Shown here: piece after piece, positions 15,199 to 24,544 of the stretch
Position numbering within the stretch: the stretch's first letter is position 1
How the letters are laid out: the number at the start of each line of letters is the position of its first letter
Assembly: GCA_017938145.1 (NCBI GenBank)
Contig: JAGBCB010000006.1
Location: 1 to 53,609 of the forward strand
Length of the DNA: 53,609 bases
Reading direction: 5' to 3'
DNA from: Lachnospiraceae bacterium
GTDB taxonomy: Bacteria > Bacillota > Clostridia > Lachnospirales > Lachnospiraceae
The notes under the pieces: generated by a model
Databases searched by the model: none
Told to the model about the DNA's origin: nothing
Seen by the model: only the letters and a program-made list of their open reading frames with translations
Program-made: the position numbers and the translations under genes

Positions 15199-16338
15199 AT
15201 GCAGGAGCAATACAAAAAACTGGTAAGACTTGCGGTTATTGTGGGAATTGTATATCTGGGCTTCCGGTTTTTACTGCCTCTGTTTTTTCCTTTTGTTCTG
15301 GCATATGTGATTGCCGTGGTTTTGCGGAAACCGGTGCGTTTTTTATGGCGGCGTTTGCGTATAAAACCAGCTATTGGCGGAGCGGTTCTTTTGGTGCTGT
15401 TTTTGCTTGTGGCAGGTGGCGGAATTGTCTATGCGGTAAAGCTGCTGCTGGAACAATTTGCTTCTTTTGTGGGAAATTACGATGCGTATGCCGCAGAATG
15501 GGATGGATATCTGGAGCAGGCGTGCTTTTATTTTGATTCTGTGTTCCGCCTGGAAAAAGGGCGGACCTTTACGGTACTCAGCGACGGCCTGGATGGTATT
15601 GTGCTGTTCTTTCAGGAGGAGCTGATACCGTTTTTAACAAGAAATTCAGTAAAAGCGGCGGTATCGGTAACGGAACTGGCGGCAGCAATTATTATTATTT
15701 TTGTGGCGGTGCTGTTGTTTCTTGCGGATATGGTGGGAACAACAGACAGTGGCAGAAGAAAAAAATTTGGGAAAGCCGGGGATGCTTTGGCACAACAAAA
15801 CGGAAAAGAAGAGCAACCTTTGCTTGGTTTCATGGAAAAAGAATGGCATCAGGTAAAACATGAGCTTTCCGGCGCCGGCATTGCCTATGTAAAAACCCAG
15901 GTGATATTGATTTTGCTGGTGAGTGCAGTCTGCACTTTGGGACTTCTCTTGATTAGGAATTCCTATGCCATGCTGTTTGGCGTGGCTATCGGTATTTTTG
16001 ATGCTTTCCCGGTGCTTGGCAGTGGTTTGGTTTTGGTGCCATGGTCTATCATTAGTTTTATCAGGGGCAAGGCATTTGCGGGGGCGGTACTGCTTACCCT
16101 GTTTGGTATCTGCCAGTTTATGCGGGAGTATTTAGAACCGAAGCTTCTTGGCGGAAAGATGGGCATCCGCCCGGTGCAGAGCCTGATGGCGGTGTACATC
16201 GGGTATGAGTTGTTTGGCATACTTGGCCTGTTTCTGGGGCCTTTTGGATTGGTGCTGGTAAAGAGCATGTGGAGAGTGACGGGAAATAGTGGAGATTTGT
16301 CACAGGAAAAAGAGAAAAAACCGGGTGGAAACCAATAG
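15199..16338 (+). CDS. AI-2E family transporter (PerM/YtvI-like permease)
   Basis: 379 aa integral membrane protein. Hydrophobic pairs lie at about residues 8-40 and 55-80, a soluble segment follows, then helices at about 155-180, 225-290 and 310-360. The C-terminal block GIFDAFPVLGSGLVLVPW, the conserved glycine-rich stretch and LEPKLLGGKMGIRPV are hallmarks of the AI-2E/PerM family (PF01594). Some members are Na+(Li+)/H+ antiporters or export autoinducer 2; the substrate here is not predictable. TTTGGGAGG precedes the ATG. Confidence 0.88.
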   Translation: MQEQYKKLVRLAVIVGIVYLGFRFLLPLFFPFVLAYVIAVVLRKPVRFLWRRLRIKPAIGGAVLLVLFLLVAGGGIVYAVKLLLEQFASFVGNYDAYAAEWDGYLEQACFYFDSVFRLEKGRTFTVLSDGLDGIVLFFQEELIPFLTRNSVKAAVSVTELAAAIIIIFVAVLLFLADMVGTTDSGRRKKFGKAGDALAQQNGKEEQPLLGFMEKEWHQVKHELSGAGIAYVKTQVILILLVSAVCTLGLLLIRNSYAMLFGVAIGIFDAFPVLGSGLVLVPWSIISFIRGKAFAGAVLLTLFGICQFMREYLEPKLLGGKMGIRPVQSLMAVYIGYELFGILGLFLGPFGLVLVKSMWRVTGNSGDLSQEKEKKPGGNQ

Positions 16339-16343
16339 TTTCC

Positions 16344-16373
16344 TAGACAAATTCCGCAAATTTACGATATAAT
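16344..16373 (+). promoter_or_regulatory. Sigma-A promoter of the XRE membrane regulator
   Basis: TAGACA (16344-16349), 18 bp, TATAAT (16368-16373), with GGGAGGGG and ATG 16405 downstream. Confidence 0.6.
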
Positions 16374-16404
16374 GAACAAAAGAAGACAGGGAGGGGACTC
16401 CTTC

Positions 16405-17349
16405 ATGACAAACGAAGAGATGAATTATATAGGAAACAGAATAAAAAGTTTACGAAAAGAGCGTAATTTTTCCCAGGAGGAAGTTGCCAAGCAGTTGGAC
16501 ATTAGCAGACAGGCGGTAACCCGGTGGGAAAACGGCCGGGCGTTACCGAGCAGTGGCCATGTGCTGAAATTGGCAGAACTGTTTGGTGTGCCGGTGGAAG
16601 GTCTGACCGGAGATCAGCCGGAAGCAAAACCGGTTCCGACCTGGGAGCAATTAAAGGCGGATATTAAAGCGGAAATAAAGCGGTGCATTTGGGCGTTGTG
16701 GGCACTTCTTTTAACCCTTCTGTTTTTTGCAAGCTGTTGGTTTTCTGATACCCATCTGGGGTGGGATGTGTATGTCTGGCATTATGTGGAGTTGTATTGT
16801 TATGCCTGGACATCCTGCTTTCTCGTCTTTTTGGGAGGAATCTTGCAGAAAAAACGCTTTGTGGCATCCATATGTACCGGTTGTGTTCTGACCGTGCTGG
16901 TTGGACAGCTGATTGCGTTATATAACCGAAGCCACAGCCCGCTTAAGCTCAATGAATCATGGATAGCTCTTATTATTTTCTGGAATTTGGCATTGGTTGT
17001 AGGACTTTTTCTGGAATACCGGGCAAAAAAGAAGCCTTGGAAAATCGGAACCAAGGTGTGGATGAGCTGCGTGGTGCTACTGTTTGCATTGGTTTCCTTT
17101 GGCGGTTTTAAAACCAACTACACGTATAACCGGGGTTCTGAAGATGGTTACCGTGCCGGTTATGCGGCAGGGTTACAGGATGCAAAAAACGGAGAAGATA
17201 CCCGGGCAGAGCAGGAGGATGAGGATTGTTTGGAGTATCGGGAGAAATATAAGGTTGGCACCACAATGTGGGGGATGTCCGGATATAAAGGTTTTTTTAT
17301 GCACTGGTACACCGGATATGAAGCAGGATATAAGGATGGCATAAAATAA
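16405..17349 (+). CDS. XRE-family regulator fused to a membrane domain
   Basis: 314 aa. Residues about 10-65 are a classic helix-turn-helix (IKSLRKERNFSQEEVAKQLD, ISRQAVTRWENGRALPS). From about residue 95 there are five to six hydrophobic segments. After the last helix two Gly-Tyr repeats occur, GSEDGYRAGYAAGLQDAKNG and GYEAGYKDG, similar to glycine-zipper-like motifs. A DNA-binding domain tied to the membrane suggests sensing of envelope stress or a membrane ligand; this is inference. ATG 16405 follows GGGAGGGG. The upstream ATG at 16372 overlaps the promoter and is rejected. Confidence 0.8.
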   Translation: MTNEEMNYIGNRIKSLRKERNFSQEEVAKQLDISRQAVTRWENGRALPSSGHVLKLAELFGVPVEGLTGDQPEAKPVPTWEQLKADIKAEIKRCIWALWALLLTLLFFASCWFSDTHLGWDVYVWHYVELYCYAWTSCFLVFLGGILQKKRFVASICTGCVLTVLVGQLIALYNRSHSPLKLNESWIALIIFWNLALVVGLFLEYRAKKKPWKIGTKVWMSCVVLLFALVSFGGFKTNYTYNRGSEDGYRAGYAAGLQDAKNGEDTRAEQEDEDCLEYREKYKVGTTMWGMSGYKGFFMHWYTGYEAGYKDGIK

Positions 17350-17370
17350 TAAAACTATATTCAATAATAA

Positions 17371-17407
17371 AAGAGTTGTAGAACATATTGCTGTTTTACA
17401 ACTCTTT
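17371..17407 (+). terminator. Bidirectional terminator between the XRE and ABC-F genes
   Basis: AAAGAGTTGTA and TACAACTCTTT form an 11-bp stem with a 16-base loop; T-rich on the right and A-rich on the left, so it serves both convergent genes. Confidence 0.8.
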
Positions 17408-17421
17408 GCTTTTGTTTGAGA

Positions 17422-19278
17422 TTATTTCTTCGCGGCTTCAATCTGTTCTGCGAGGTCGTTTAAATATACCCAGCGGTCCATCTTTTCTTCTAATGCGGCC
17501 TCGGCCTGCTCTTTTTCTGCCATCAATTCTGTGAGGCGGGAATATTGGGTGGCAGCACCGGCAATTTCCATTTCCAGATTGGCGATTTTTTCTTCCAAAG
17601 CGGCAATGTCTGCATCGATGGTCTCGTATTCCTTCTGCTCCTTGTAAGAGAATTTCAATTTGCTTTCTCTTTGTTTCCAAGTGGCTTTAGAGTCAGTGGA
17701 ATCTGCGTTACCTGTTGTAGAATCTGTAGCATTAGAAGTGTTGCCGCCTTTTGCTATGCTGTTCTTTGGCGCGGAGCTTGCGGCAACGATGCAGCGTTCC
17801 TTCTGGGCGGCCTTAAAATCGCTGTAATTTCCTTCATAACGGGCGATTTTACCGTCTTCGAAGGAAAAGATACGGGTGGCAATTTTATCAAGGAAATAGC
17901 GGTCGTGGGAGACTGTCACCACGATGCCGGGATAATCCTCCAGGTAGTTTTCCAAAATGGTTAAGGTCTGGATGTCTAAGTCATTGGTTGGCTCGTCCAG
18001 GATGAGGACATTTGGTGCTTCCATGAGCACCTTCAACAGGTATAAGCGGCGCTTTTCGCCGCCGGACAGTTTTTCGATGCGGGTGTACTGCATGGAGCCG
18101 TCAAAGAGGAACTGCTCGCACATGGCGGAGGCAGACATGGTGCCTTCCTTGGTTTCGATATATTCTGCAGTGTCGCGGACATACTGCAGCACCGTAAGAT
18201 TTGGGTCCAGGGCCTCGTTTTCCTGGGAGAAGTAGCCAATTTTCATGGTGGTACCCATGTCCACATAGCCGGTGTCAGGCTGTATCTTGCCGGTGATAAT
18301 ATTCAGCAAGGTGGATTTGCCGCAGCCGTTGTGGCCCACAATACCGATGCGGTCGGTGGACAGCAGGATATAACTGAACGGCTCAAACAGGGTAACACCG
18401 TTATAACTTTTGCTGATATCGTAAAGCTCGATGGTTTTCTTGCCCATGCGTGAGGAGAGGGCGTTGATTTCCACGGAACCGTCCTCTACAATTTTTTCTC
18501 TGTCGCGGAGGGCTTCAAACCGCTGAATATGTGCTTTTTGCTTAGTGGAACGGGCTCTGGCGCCACGCTGCATCCAGGCAAGCTCGGTTTTAAACAGGGT
18601 GCGGGCCTTGCGCTCGGTGGCAAGGGCCATTTCTTCACGTTCTGCTTTTAAGGCAATAAAACCGGAGTAGTTGGTTTGATAGGAGTAGAGTTTACCCTTA
18701 TCCAGTTCCACGATTTTGTTGGTGACTCTGTCGAGGAAGTAACGGTCGTGGGTAATCATGATGAAGGCGCCCTTCCACTTGTTTAAATAGTCTTCCAGCC
18801 ATTCGGTCATGTCGCTGTCCAAGTGGTTGGTCGGCTCGTCCAAAACAAGCAGGTCGGATTCGGTAAGCAGGGTGCGTACCAGAGCGGCGCGTTTTTTCTG
18901 GCCGCCGGACAGGGTAGAAGCACTGCCTTCCGGGTCGTTGATGCCAAACTTTAGCAGCATGGAGCGGGCTTCGCCGGTGATGTTGCGGTAGCTCTCCTTG
19001 GCGGACTGGCCCTCGCATACATTGGCAAGAATGGACTTTGTGTCGTCAAAGACCGGAGTCTGCGGCAGGTAAGCAATGCGCATCTTGTTGCCGCAGGTGC
19101 GCTTGCCTTCGTCGGTGTCTTCCAGACCTGCGATAATTTTAAGCAGGGTGGATTTGCCGGTGCCGTTAATGCCGATGACACCGATTTTATCGCCCTCGTT
19201 GATTCCTAAACTGATATGGTCAAAGAGCATCCGCTCGGTAAAGCTTTTGCTCACATTTTCTAAAGTCAACAGATTCAT
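17422..19278 (-). CDS. uup: ABC-F protein of the Uup subgroup
   Basis: 618 aa cytosolic tandem ATPase without membrane helices. First cassette: Walker A GINGTGKST (36-44), LSGGQKKR, LDEPTNHLD. Second: GHNGCGKST, LSGGEKRR, LDEPTNDLD. The linker holds ELAWMQRGARARSTKQKAHI, the Uup-type interdomain sequence, and the C-terminal about 85 residues form a charged coiled coil as in Uup. ABC-F proteins bind the ribosomal E site and modulate translation; Uup has also been linked to DNA-structure processing and ribosome assembly. Ends in KK near the terminator. Confidence 0.88.
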   Translation of the reverse strand: MNLLTLENVSKSFTERMLFDHISLGINEGDKIGVIGINGTGKSTLLKIIAGLEDTDEGKRTCGNKMRIAYLPQTPVFDDTKSILANVCEGQSAKESYRNITGEARSMLLKFGINDPEGSASTLSGGQKKRAALVRTLLTESDLLVLDEPTNHLDSDMTEWLEDYLNKWKGAFIMITHDRYFLDRVTNKIVELDKGKLYSYQTNYSGFIALKAEREEMALATERKARTLFKTELAWMQRGARARSTKQKAHIQRFEALRDREKIVEDGSVEINALSSRMGKKTIELYDISKSYNGVTLFEPFSYILLSTDRIGIVGHNGCGKSTLLNIITGKIQPDTGYVDMGTTMKIGYFSQENEALDPNLTVLQYVRDTAEYIETKEGTMSASAMCEQFLFDGSMQYTRIEKLSGGEKRRLYLLKVLMEAPNVLILDEPTNDLDIQTLTILENYLEDYPGIVVTVSHDRYFLDKIATRIFSFEDGKIARYEGNYSDFKAAQKERCIVAASSAPKNSIAKGGNTSNATDSTTGNADSTDSKATWKQRESKLKFSYKEQKEYETIDADIAALEEKIANLEMEIAGAATQYSRLTELMAEKEQAEAALEEKMDRWVYLNDLAEQIEAAKK

Positions 19279-19396
19279 ACAGATACCCTTTCACTTCAAT
19301 AAATTACTACTATTCTACAAGCCTTTATGCGGTTTTGTCAACAGTGCATACGGATGCGGATAACCTATATGGTGAAGAAAAAAGTGCATGGAGTTA

Positions 19397-19425
19397 TTGA
19401 AGAAGGTTATGATAAGTGGTATAAT
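19397..19425 (+). promoter_or_regulatory. Sigma-A promoter of the chemoreceptor gene
   Basis: TTGAAG (19397-19402), 17 bp, TATAAT (19420-19425), then GTAGGAGG before ATG 19463. It looks like a housekeeping promoter; no flagellar sigma-28 consensus is seen. Confidence 0.65.
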
Positions 19426-19462
19426 AATTGTACAAAAATTAGCTATGTAGGAGGTATTTTGT

Positions 19463-21181
19463 ATGGACAAACAAGAAAAAAAGAAGGGGAATAAAGTGAA
19501 TTTCTTACATTCCATCAAGACAAAAGTGGCCGGAATGGTTGCTGTTGCTATATTTTTGGCAACAGCAGTAAATATGGTGGTGCTCGTACCATATCTACAG
19601 GGTGTATTAGAGGGGCAGAATAAGCATTATTTAAATGACTTGGCTGCAGCAAATGGAAATACGCTGGAGGTAATGCTGGAAGCATCCTCGGCAGAACAGG
19701 TACTTCAGTATAATATTTTGCATTCGGTATTTGGTGAAACCGGCATTGAAGGGGTAGAATCCAGCTATGCCTATGTGGTAGCAAATAATGGTACTATGTT
19801 GTATCATCCAACCCAAAGTAAAGTGGGTGAACCTGTGGAAAATGCTTTGGTCAAGGAATTAGTGTCAGAAGTCTCTAAAGGAATCCGCAGAGAAACAGAA
19901 ACAGTGGAATATGAGTTTAAGGGTGTCATGAAATATGCGTCCTATTATATCACATCTAATTTAAGTGCTATTGTAGTTATTACAGCGGATGAGGATGAAA
20001 TTTTAGCGGCTTCCGGAACTGTGGCAACCATGAGCTCGGTTATTGGCGGCGTTGCGTTGCTGTTATCCACTGTTATAGCATATGTAATGCTGGTGGTAAT
20101 GTTAAAACCAATCTCTGTGCTGACAATGCTGCTTGGAAAGATGGCTTATCTTGATTTTTCAAATCAGGAGGGTGTGGAGCAGGTTGCTAAAAGAAAAGAT
20201 GAAACCGGTATGATGATTCGAGCTGCCGGTGAAATGAGAGAAAAACTGGTGGCAGTTATCGATAACCTTAGAAAACAGAGTGCAGAGCTGTATGCTACTT
20301 CTGACCGTTTGGATTCTAACGCACAGTTAACCGCTGCTACTATGGAACAGGTGGAGACTGCGGTGGGAGATATTGCCAGCGGTGCATCCAATCAGGCAGA
20401 AGAAACCCAGCTTGCAACGGAAGATGTTATTCTTATGGGTAACATGATTGAAGAAACTGCCGGCGAGGTGGCAGTGCTGAAGGATAATGCAGATACTATG
20501 CAGCAAACCAGTGAAGATGCACAACGTATTATAAATGAGTTAATGAAGAAAAATGGGCATACCATTGAATCTATTGATGAAATTTATCGCCAGACTAATG
20601 TAACAAATGAATCGGCATTAAAGATTAAGGAAGCAACCGCAATTATTACCTCCATCGCTGAGGAAACAAATTTATTGTCTTTGAATGCTTCCATCGAAGC
20701 AGCAAGAGCCGGAGAAGCAGGTCGTGGATTTGCAGTTGTGGCAACCCAGATTCAAAAATTAGCAGAGCAGTCCAACGAATCTGCGCAACGAATCGAGCAG
20801 ATTACCAATATCTTAATCAGTGATTCTACACAGGCGGTAGAAACCATGCAGGTAGTAAAAGAAAACATGGATGTCCAGAGCAACATGATTCAGGAAACAG
20901 ACAAGATGTTTGAAAGCTTTAATCAGGGCGTTCAGGCATCTATTCAGGGCGTAAGTAAAATTGCGGAAAAAACAGAGGGCTTGGATGCGTCCAGAATTAA
21001 AGTGGTGGATATTGTGCAGAGTCTTTCCGCTATTGCAGAAGAAAATGCGGCAAGTACGGAAGAAACTTCTGCATCGGTTACTCAGGTGGGCGAAGTTATT
21101 ATGGATATTTCCGAGAATGCAAACAAGCTGAAAGGAATTTCCGGGCAGTTAGAGGATGCAGTTCATTTGTTTAAAGTTTAA
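19463..21181 (+). CDS. Methyl-accepting chemotaxis protein
   Basis: 572 aa. TM1 lies at about residues 22-45, followed by an extracytoplasmic single-Cache-like sensor ([20 protein letters not shown]) and TM2 at about 190-215. A HAMP region comes next, then the long signalling coiled coil with the tip sequence [20 protein letters not shown] followed by [11 protein letters not shown]. The YHP motif in the Cache domain suggests a small-molecule ligand such as an amino or carboxylic acid, but this is not specific. No CheW-binding pentapeptide tail is seen. The gene stands alone, so it feeds a chemotaxis cluster elsewhere and implies a motile host. Confidence 0.93.
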   Translation: MDKQEKKKGNKVNFLHSIKTKVAGMVAVAIFLATAVNMVVLVPYLQGVLEGQNKHYLNDLAAANGNTLEVMLEASSAEQVLQYNILHSVFGETGIEGVESSYAYVVANNGTMLYHPTQSKVGEPVENALVKELVSEVSKGIRRETETVEYEFKGVMKYASYYITSNLSAIVVITADEDEILAASGTVATMSSVIGGVALLLSTVIAYVMLVVMLKPISVLTMLLGKMAYLDFSNQEGVEQVAKRKDETGMMIRAAGEMREKLVAVIDNLRKQSAELYATSDRLDSNAQLTAATMEQVETAVGDIASGASNQAEETQLATEDVILMGNMIEETAGEVAVLKDNADTMQQTSEDAQRIINELMKKNGHTIESIDEIYRQTNVTNESALKIKEATAIITSIAEETNLLSLNASIEAARAGEAGRGFAVVATQIQKLAEQSNESAQRIEQITNILISDSTQAVETMQVVKENMDVQSNMIQETDKMFESFNQGVQASIQGVSKIAEKTEGLDASRIKVVDIVQSLSAIAEENAASTEETSASVTQVGEVIMDISENANKLKGISGQLEDAVHLFKV

Positions 21182-21197
21182 ATTGTGATACATAAGA

Positions 21198-21227
21198 AAC
21201 TCCGGGAGGCTTACTGCCCCCGGAGCT
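21198..21227 (+). terminator. Weak shared terminator hairpin
   Basis: CTCCGGG (21200-21206) and CCCGGAG (21219-21225) pair around a 12-base loop between convergent genes and overlap the last codons of the radical-SAM gene. The T run is short. Confidence 0.45.
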
Positions 21228-21951
21228 TTGCGTTTGGAACATATGGTTGTAAGATGGAAATATAACTTTCCAAAACTTCATCCTCGATTGGATGGAAGCA
21301 GGAGTCTGCACCGCCGACCAAATCGCCGGAATCCTTGAAGTTCTGCAGGTAATACGGGGATGGCAGGGTGCCGGTATTAAAGATTTTGCTTGCCAGGCCG
21401 GAGAGCCATATGCCAATGCCCTGCATTTGATCCGGACCGTGCAGTTCCTTGGTTACGGTAGTACGGAATTCGTGAGGAATGCCGGACTGTAGCAGGTAAG
21501 AAATGCTCTTCTCAATGAGGCTTAAGTCAAAGGAAATTTCATGGAGTCCGGCGGTTGCGGCATAAAAGTCGCGGCAGTTTTTGATGTCCATGGCTACCAT
21601 GTCAAGGAGCTGGGCATCCAGCAAAGATTTAAGCACCTCCGGCTGGTATCCGTTAGTATCCAGTTTGACCAAAAGCCCGCGGTCTTTAATTTTTTCGATG
21701 AACTCCCGCAAATCAGCCTGCAGGGTCGGTTCGCCGCCGGTGATGCAGACGCCGTCCAGTTTTCCGGTTCTTAAGGCCAGGAAATCAAAGAATTCTTCCT
21801 CAGTAATGACAGGACAGGAATTTGGTGCCAGTACCAAAGGGGCATTATGACAATAAGGACAACGGAAGTTGCAGGCGCCGGTGAAGGCGGTGCAGGCTAA
21901 GTGTCCCGGGTAGTCTAACAGGGTAAGTTTACTTAATCCATGAAGCTGCAT
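21211..21951 (-). CDS. nrdG: Anaerobic ribonucleotide reductase activating protein (radical SAM)
   Basis: 246 aa radical-SAM activase. CxxxCxxC is at Cys27, Cys31, Cys34 (CNFRCPYC) for the [4Fe-4S] cluster, and GGEPTLQ is the SAM-binding GGE motif. The start MQLHGLSKLTLLDYPGHLAC is characteristic of the NrdG2-type/COG1180 group that installs the glycyl radical on the class III reductase. The partner nrdD is not in this window, so a sister activase role cannot be excluded. Start ATG 21951 has GAAAGGA 6 bp ahead. It is followed upstream by the esterase/pectinesterase genes on the same strand but with a 50-bp gap. Confidence 0.85.
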   Translation of the reverse strand: MQLHGLSKLTLLDYPGHLACTAFTGACNFRCPYCHNAPLVLAPNSCPVITEEEFFDFLALRTGKLDGVCITGGEPTLQADLREFIEKIKDRGLLVKLDTNGYQPEVLKSLLDAQLLDMVAMDIKNCRDFYAATAGLHEISFDLSLIEKSISYLLQSGIPHEFRTTVTKELHGPDQMQGIGIWLSGLASKIFNTGTLPSPYYLQNFKDSGDLVGGADSCFHPIEDEVLESYISILQPYVPNAKLRGQ

Positions 21952-22000
21952 GATAAATCCTTTCATTGTATGTGGCGGAACATGTGCCGCTGTGGGTTTT

Positions 22001-23086
22001 TTATATGCCCAGTTTTAATAAATATTCCTTCAGATTTTCTTCGTGCCATTGGTGTCCGCCCGGACAGATTTCGTGGTGGATGCGGTCTGCTGCCTGATAA
22101 AAGCGGTAAGCTTTTCGCATGATGTCAAGCTGTTCGTAGACGTTTGTGAGACCTCTGGCGCCGTTTAAGTGGTCTTCCCGGCAGGATTGTATCCAGACCG
22201 GACGTGGGGCCAGCAGGGCGGCGATATCGCCCATATCCAGGTGCTCCCACAGATGAGGCACATAATTGCAGTTACAGTTGCCGTTGCGCTCTAAAAGAGC
22301 CTCTTTATAGCCGTACAGGTAACCGCTGATAACCGCTACGCTGATGCGGTCATCCAGGGCAGCAGCCCAAAGCGTCTGCATGCCGCCGCCGGAAAAGCCG
22401 AGACAGCCGATTTCACCTACGTTCCATTCGGTACGGGTTTTGATATAGTCAATCAAACGGAAAATATCCCAGGTATTCATGCCGGTTAAGGTCATGCCCA
22501 GTGGTTCCGCCATGTGGGAAATCTGGTAGCAGCTTCCGTTTTTAAAGTCTTTTTCTTCGTCCTTTTGCAGGGCAAGCTCCCTGCGTTCGCCAAAACCGCG
22601 GCAGTCCGGACAGAAGGTGACAAAGCCTTCTTTTGCCAGCTGCATGCCGTAGTCATAGTGGAATTTTTCGATACAGTCCATGGCAGCAGGAATATCGTAG
22701 CAGCCTGCCACGGAGAATTTTCCGGCGCCCTGATGGCCCGGCAGGGCGATAAAACACTGCACGTTGCTTTCTCGTAAGATTTTTGGAATCAGGATAAACA
22801 TAGGCATGTAGATGCCCGGTTCTACCTGGATAATAACTTTTTCACGGGTGATGCCGCCCTCTAATTCCACAACCTCCAGGGTTTCCGGATTCAGGTCGCA
22901 GGACTGCATTTTCGGAAGACCGATGAGGTCAGCCAGAAGCTTTCTTGTTTGGCGTTTCCAGGTGACGTATTCTTCTACGGATTCTGCCTTCAGGCGGTCG
23001 GGACGTTCTTCTTCATCAAAGCGTGCCTGCATGGCGGCAAGGGTTCCATAGTAGGTTTCTAATTTTGGGAATCTGCGTTCTTCCAT
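22001..23086 (-). CDS. Alpha/beta hydrolase, probable carbohydrate (pectin) acetylesterase
   Basis: 361 aa with no signal peptide. The nucleophile is Ser232 in GFSGGG, the acid probably Asp305 (SCREDH) and the histidine His345 (GGHQWH). LPGHQGAGK forms the oxyanion region. It resembles the acetylxylan-esterase-like hydrolases (PF12715 type). AAAGGAG lies ahead of ATG 23086, which sits inside the pectinesterase gene (28-bp overlap), so translation is coupled. With a pectin methylesterase as partner, removal of acetyl groups from pectin oligosaccharides in the cytoplasm is the likely job. That is inference from context. Confidence 0.8.
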   Translation of the reverse strand: MEERRFPKLETYYGTLAAMQARFDEEERPDRLKAESVEEYVTWKRQTRKLLADLIGLPKMQSCDLNPETLEVVELEGGITREKVIIQVEPGIYMPMFILIPKILRESNVQCFIALPGHQGAGKFSVAGCYDIPAAMDCIEKFHYDYGMQLAKEGFVTFCPDCRGFGERRELALQKDEEKDFKNGSCYQISHMAEPLGMTLTGMNTWDIFRLIDYIKTRTEWNVGEIGCLGFSGGGMQTLWAAALDDRISVAVISGYLYGYKEALLERNGNCNCNYVPHLWEHLDMGDIAALLAPRPVWIQSCREDHLNGARGLTNVYEQLDIMRKAYRFYQAADRIHHEICPGGHQWHEENLKEYLLKLGI

Positions 23087-24039
23087 AAAATGTTCTCCTT
23101 TGTGTAGAGGGAGGCTTCCGCCTCGGTTAACTGGTGGCTCCAAGACACTCTGGTGTCAGGGGAGGCGCCGGGACCGGAATTGTTATATTCGGCATAGAAG
23201 GTCTGGGTGTGGGCTTCTTCCTTGCCCCAGTCGTGCCAGCCTTCTTTTTTGATGTGGTCACCCAGCCAGGAATTAATAATTACTGTTTTTGCAAAGCTCC
23301 GCCACGGCCGGCCCAGATATACGGTTTCCGGGGCACAATCGGAGGTGAAGCGGCAGCGGTTAAAGACATAGCCGTAGGGTCTTCCTTCCGGGGTGGAAGC
23401 GGCGGTAATATAACCGTTTGGGTCGGTCCCGCGGGAAAGGGAACGGATTTCACACTCTTCAAAATATGCAGCGGCACCGCCGTAAATGAAATCTACATCG
23501 CCTTCGATGTAGCAGTTTTTGTAATAGTGGGTGCCGTTATCCCTTGGTGCGTTTTCCCTTGGACCCCGGAAGCCGCCCCATTCCACAACGGTTGGTGGAA
23601 GCGGTGCGGTAAACAAGGTGTCCTGTCGGCCGAGGAAGCGGCAGTTTTCAAAGGTCATGCAGTCGCCGTCGGCATACATTGCCACGGCCTGCCCGATTTT
23701 TGGACCGTATCCTGCAGTATTGGCAAAGGTAAGGTTTTTGGCGGTAAAATGATTGCCGTGGACAAAGATAGTGTAGGAGCGGAAGGTACCCCGCTTGATA
23801 CCGTCCGGCATGATAAACAGACCATAATCGTCAAAGGTAAGGATGGTATTTTTTGCATCTTCGCCAATGAGGGTTACGTTGTCCCGTTCCAAATCAAGCT
23901 TTTCTTTGTAGGTTCCTGCAGCGATGTGTATTTCCACGGCAGAATCCGCAGGAGCATTTTTTGCCAGGGCAAAGGCTTCTGCCAAGGTAGATGCGTCATT
24001 TGTGCCGTTTTGATTTACATATATAGTGATAGTTTCCAT
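23059..24039 (-). CDS. Pectinesterase (carbohydrate esterase family 8), intracellular
   Basis: 326 aa right-handed beta-helix enzyme that demethylates galacturonate methyl esters. Key motifs: GQAVAMYADGD (Gln117), GRQDTL (Asp140, acid/base), DVDFIYGGA (Asp183, nucleophile) and YLGRPWR (Arg244). About 25 extra residues between GRQDTL and the DVDF strand hold a Pro/Gly-rich loop. No signal peptide follows ATG 24039, which has AAGGAG 7 bp ahead, so it works on imported oligosaccharides, not whole pectin. The longer frame to 24156 runs upstream of that ribosome site and is rejected. Transporter and lyase genes are not in the window. Confidence 0.92.
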   Translation of the reverse strand: METITIYVNQNGTNDASTLAEAFALAKNAPADSAVEIHIAAGTYKEKLDLERDNVTLIGEDAKNTILTFDDYGLFIMPDGIKRGTFRSYTIFVHGNHFTAKNLTFANTAGYGPKIGQAVAMYADGDCMTFENCRFLGRQDTLFTAPLPPTVVEWGGFRGPRENAPRDNGTHYYKNCYIEGDVDFIYGGAAAYFEECEIRSLSRGTDPNGYITAASTPEGRPYGYVFNRCRFTSDCAPETVYLGRPWRSFAKTVIINSWLGDHIKKEGWHDWGKEEAHTQTFYAEYNNSGPGASPDTRVSWSHQLTEAEASLYTKENILWKNADSQN

Positions 24040-24142
24040 GGAGTTCTCCTTGCATTTGGTATGCAGAAAAACAATTCTGCGTTTTTTAAGATGTCCTACT
24101 CTTATTATAAAGAAAATCCTGCGGTTATTCAATAGTTTTCCC

Positions 24143-24171
24143 TTGACAGAGAGCAAAAAAGCCGTTATACT
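24143..24171 (+). promoter_or_regulatory. Consensus sigma-A promoter of the SRP RNA
   Basis: TTGACA (24143-24148), exactly 17 bp, TATACT (24166-24171). The predicted start is 7-8 bases downstream, at the first base of the SRP RNA helix. Confidence 0.85.
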
Positions 24172-24177
24172 GAAATC

Positions 24178-24443
24178 TGCCGTGCAGCCGGGGAGTTAGC
24201 GGTGCCCTGTACCTGCAATCCGCTCCAGCAGGGGTGATATCCGGCCTCGGGCAGGTTCTTGTAAAGCCGCCCATCATAAGTGGTGTTGAGACTCTGGTCT
24301 TGCGCAACGGACGTTCGTGAACCGTGTCAGGTCAGGAATGGAGCAGCACTAAGCGAAAGGTTCCGTGTGCCGTAAGGTCGCCGGAGAGGAGCTAACTGTG
24401 ATGGTACCGTTTATGAGACCTGTTCAAAGCCGGATGCACGGAT
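24178..24443 (+). ncRNA. ffs: Signal recognition particle RNA (large Bacillus/Clostridium type)
   Basis: About 265 nt. The terminal helix is CCGTGCA (24180-24186) with TGCACGG (24435-24441). The diagnostic domain IV is present: GTCAGGTCAGGAATGGAGCA and GCACTAAGC, where Ffh binds, with the GGAA-like tetraloop. The length shows it keeps the Alu domain, as in B. subtilis scRNA and unlike the 4.5S RNA of E. coli. Together with Ffh it targets membrane and secreted proteins to the translocon. Confidence 0.92.
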
Positions 24444-24471
24444 TGAAAAAAGTAAATAAAAGTGTTATGAT

Positions 24472-24502
24472 AGAACCGGGTGTGAAAACATCCGGTTTGT
24501 TT
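24472..24502 (+). terminator. Terminator after the SRP RNA
   Basis: AACCGGGTGT and ACATCCGGTT pair over a GAAA loop, followed by TGTTTT. It lies 30 bp after the SRP RNA and 40 bp before tatD. Confidence 0.7.
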
Positions 24503-24544
24503 TATGTTTTATGGTAAAGAAATTTTAGAAAATGAGGATTATCC

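Noticed and set aside
23134-24135. 333-aa plus-strand frame opposite the pectinesterase
   Set aside because: Pectinesterase motifs are complete on the other strand. The plus frame has no family likeness and low-complexity composition.
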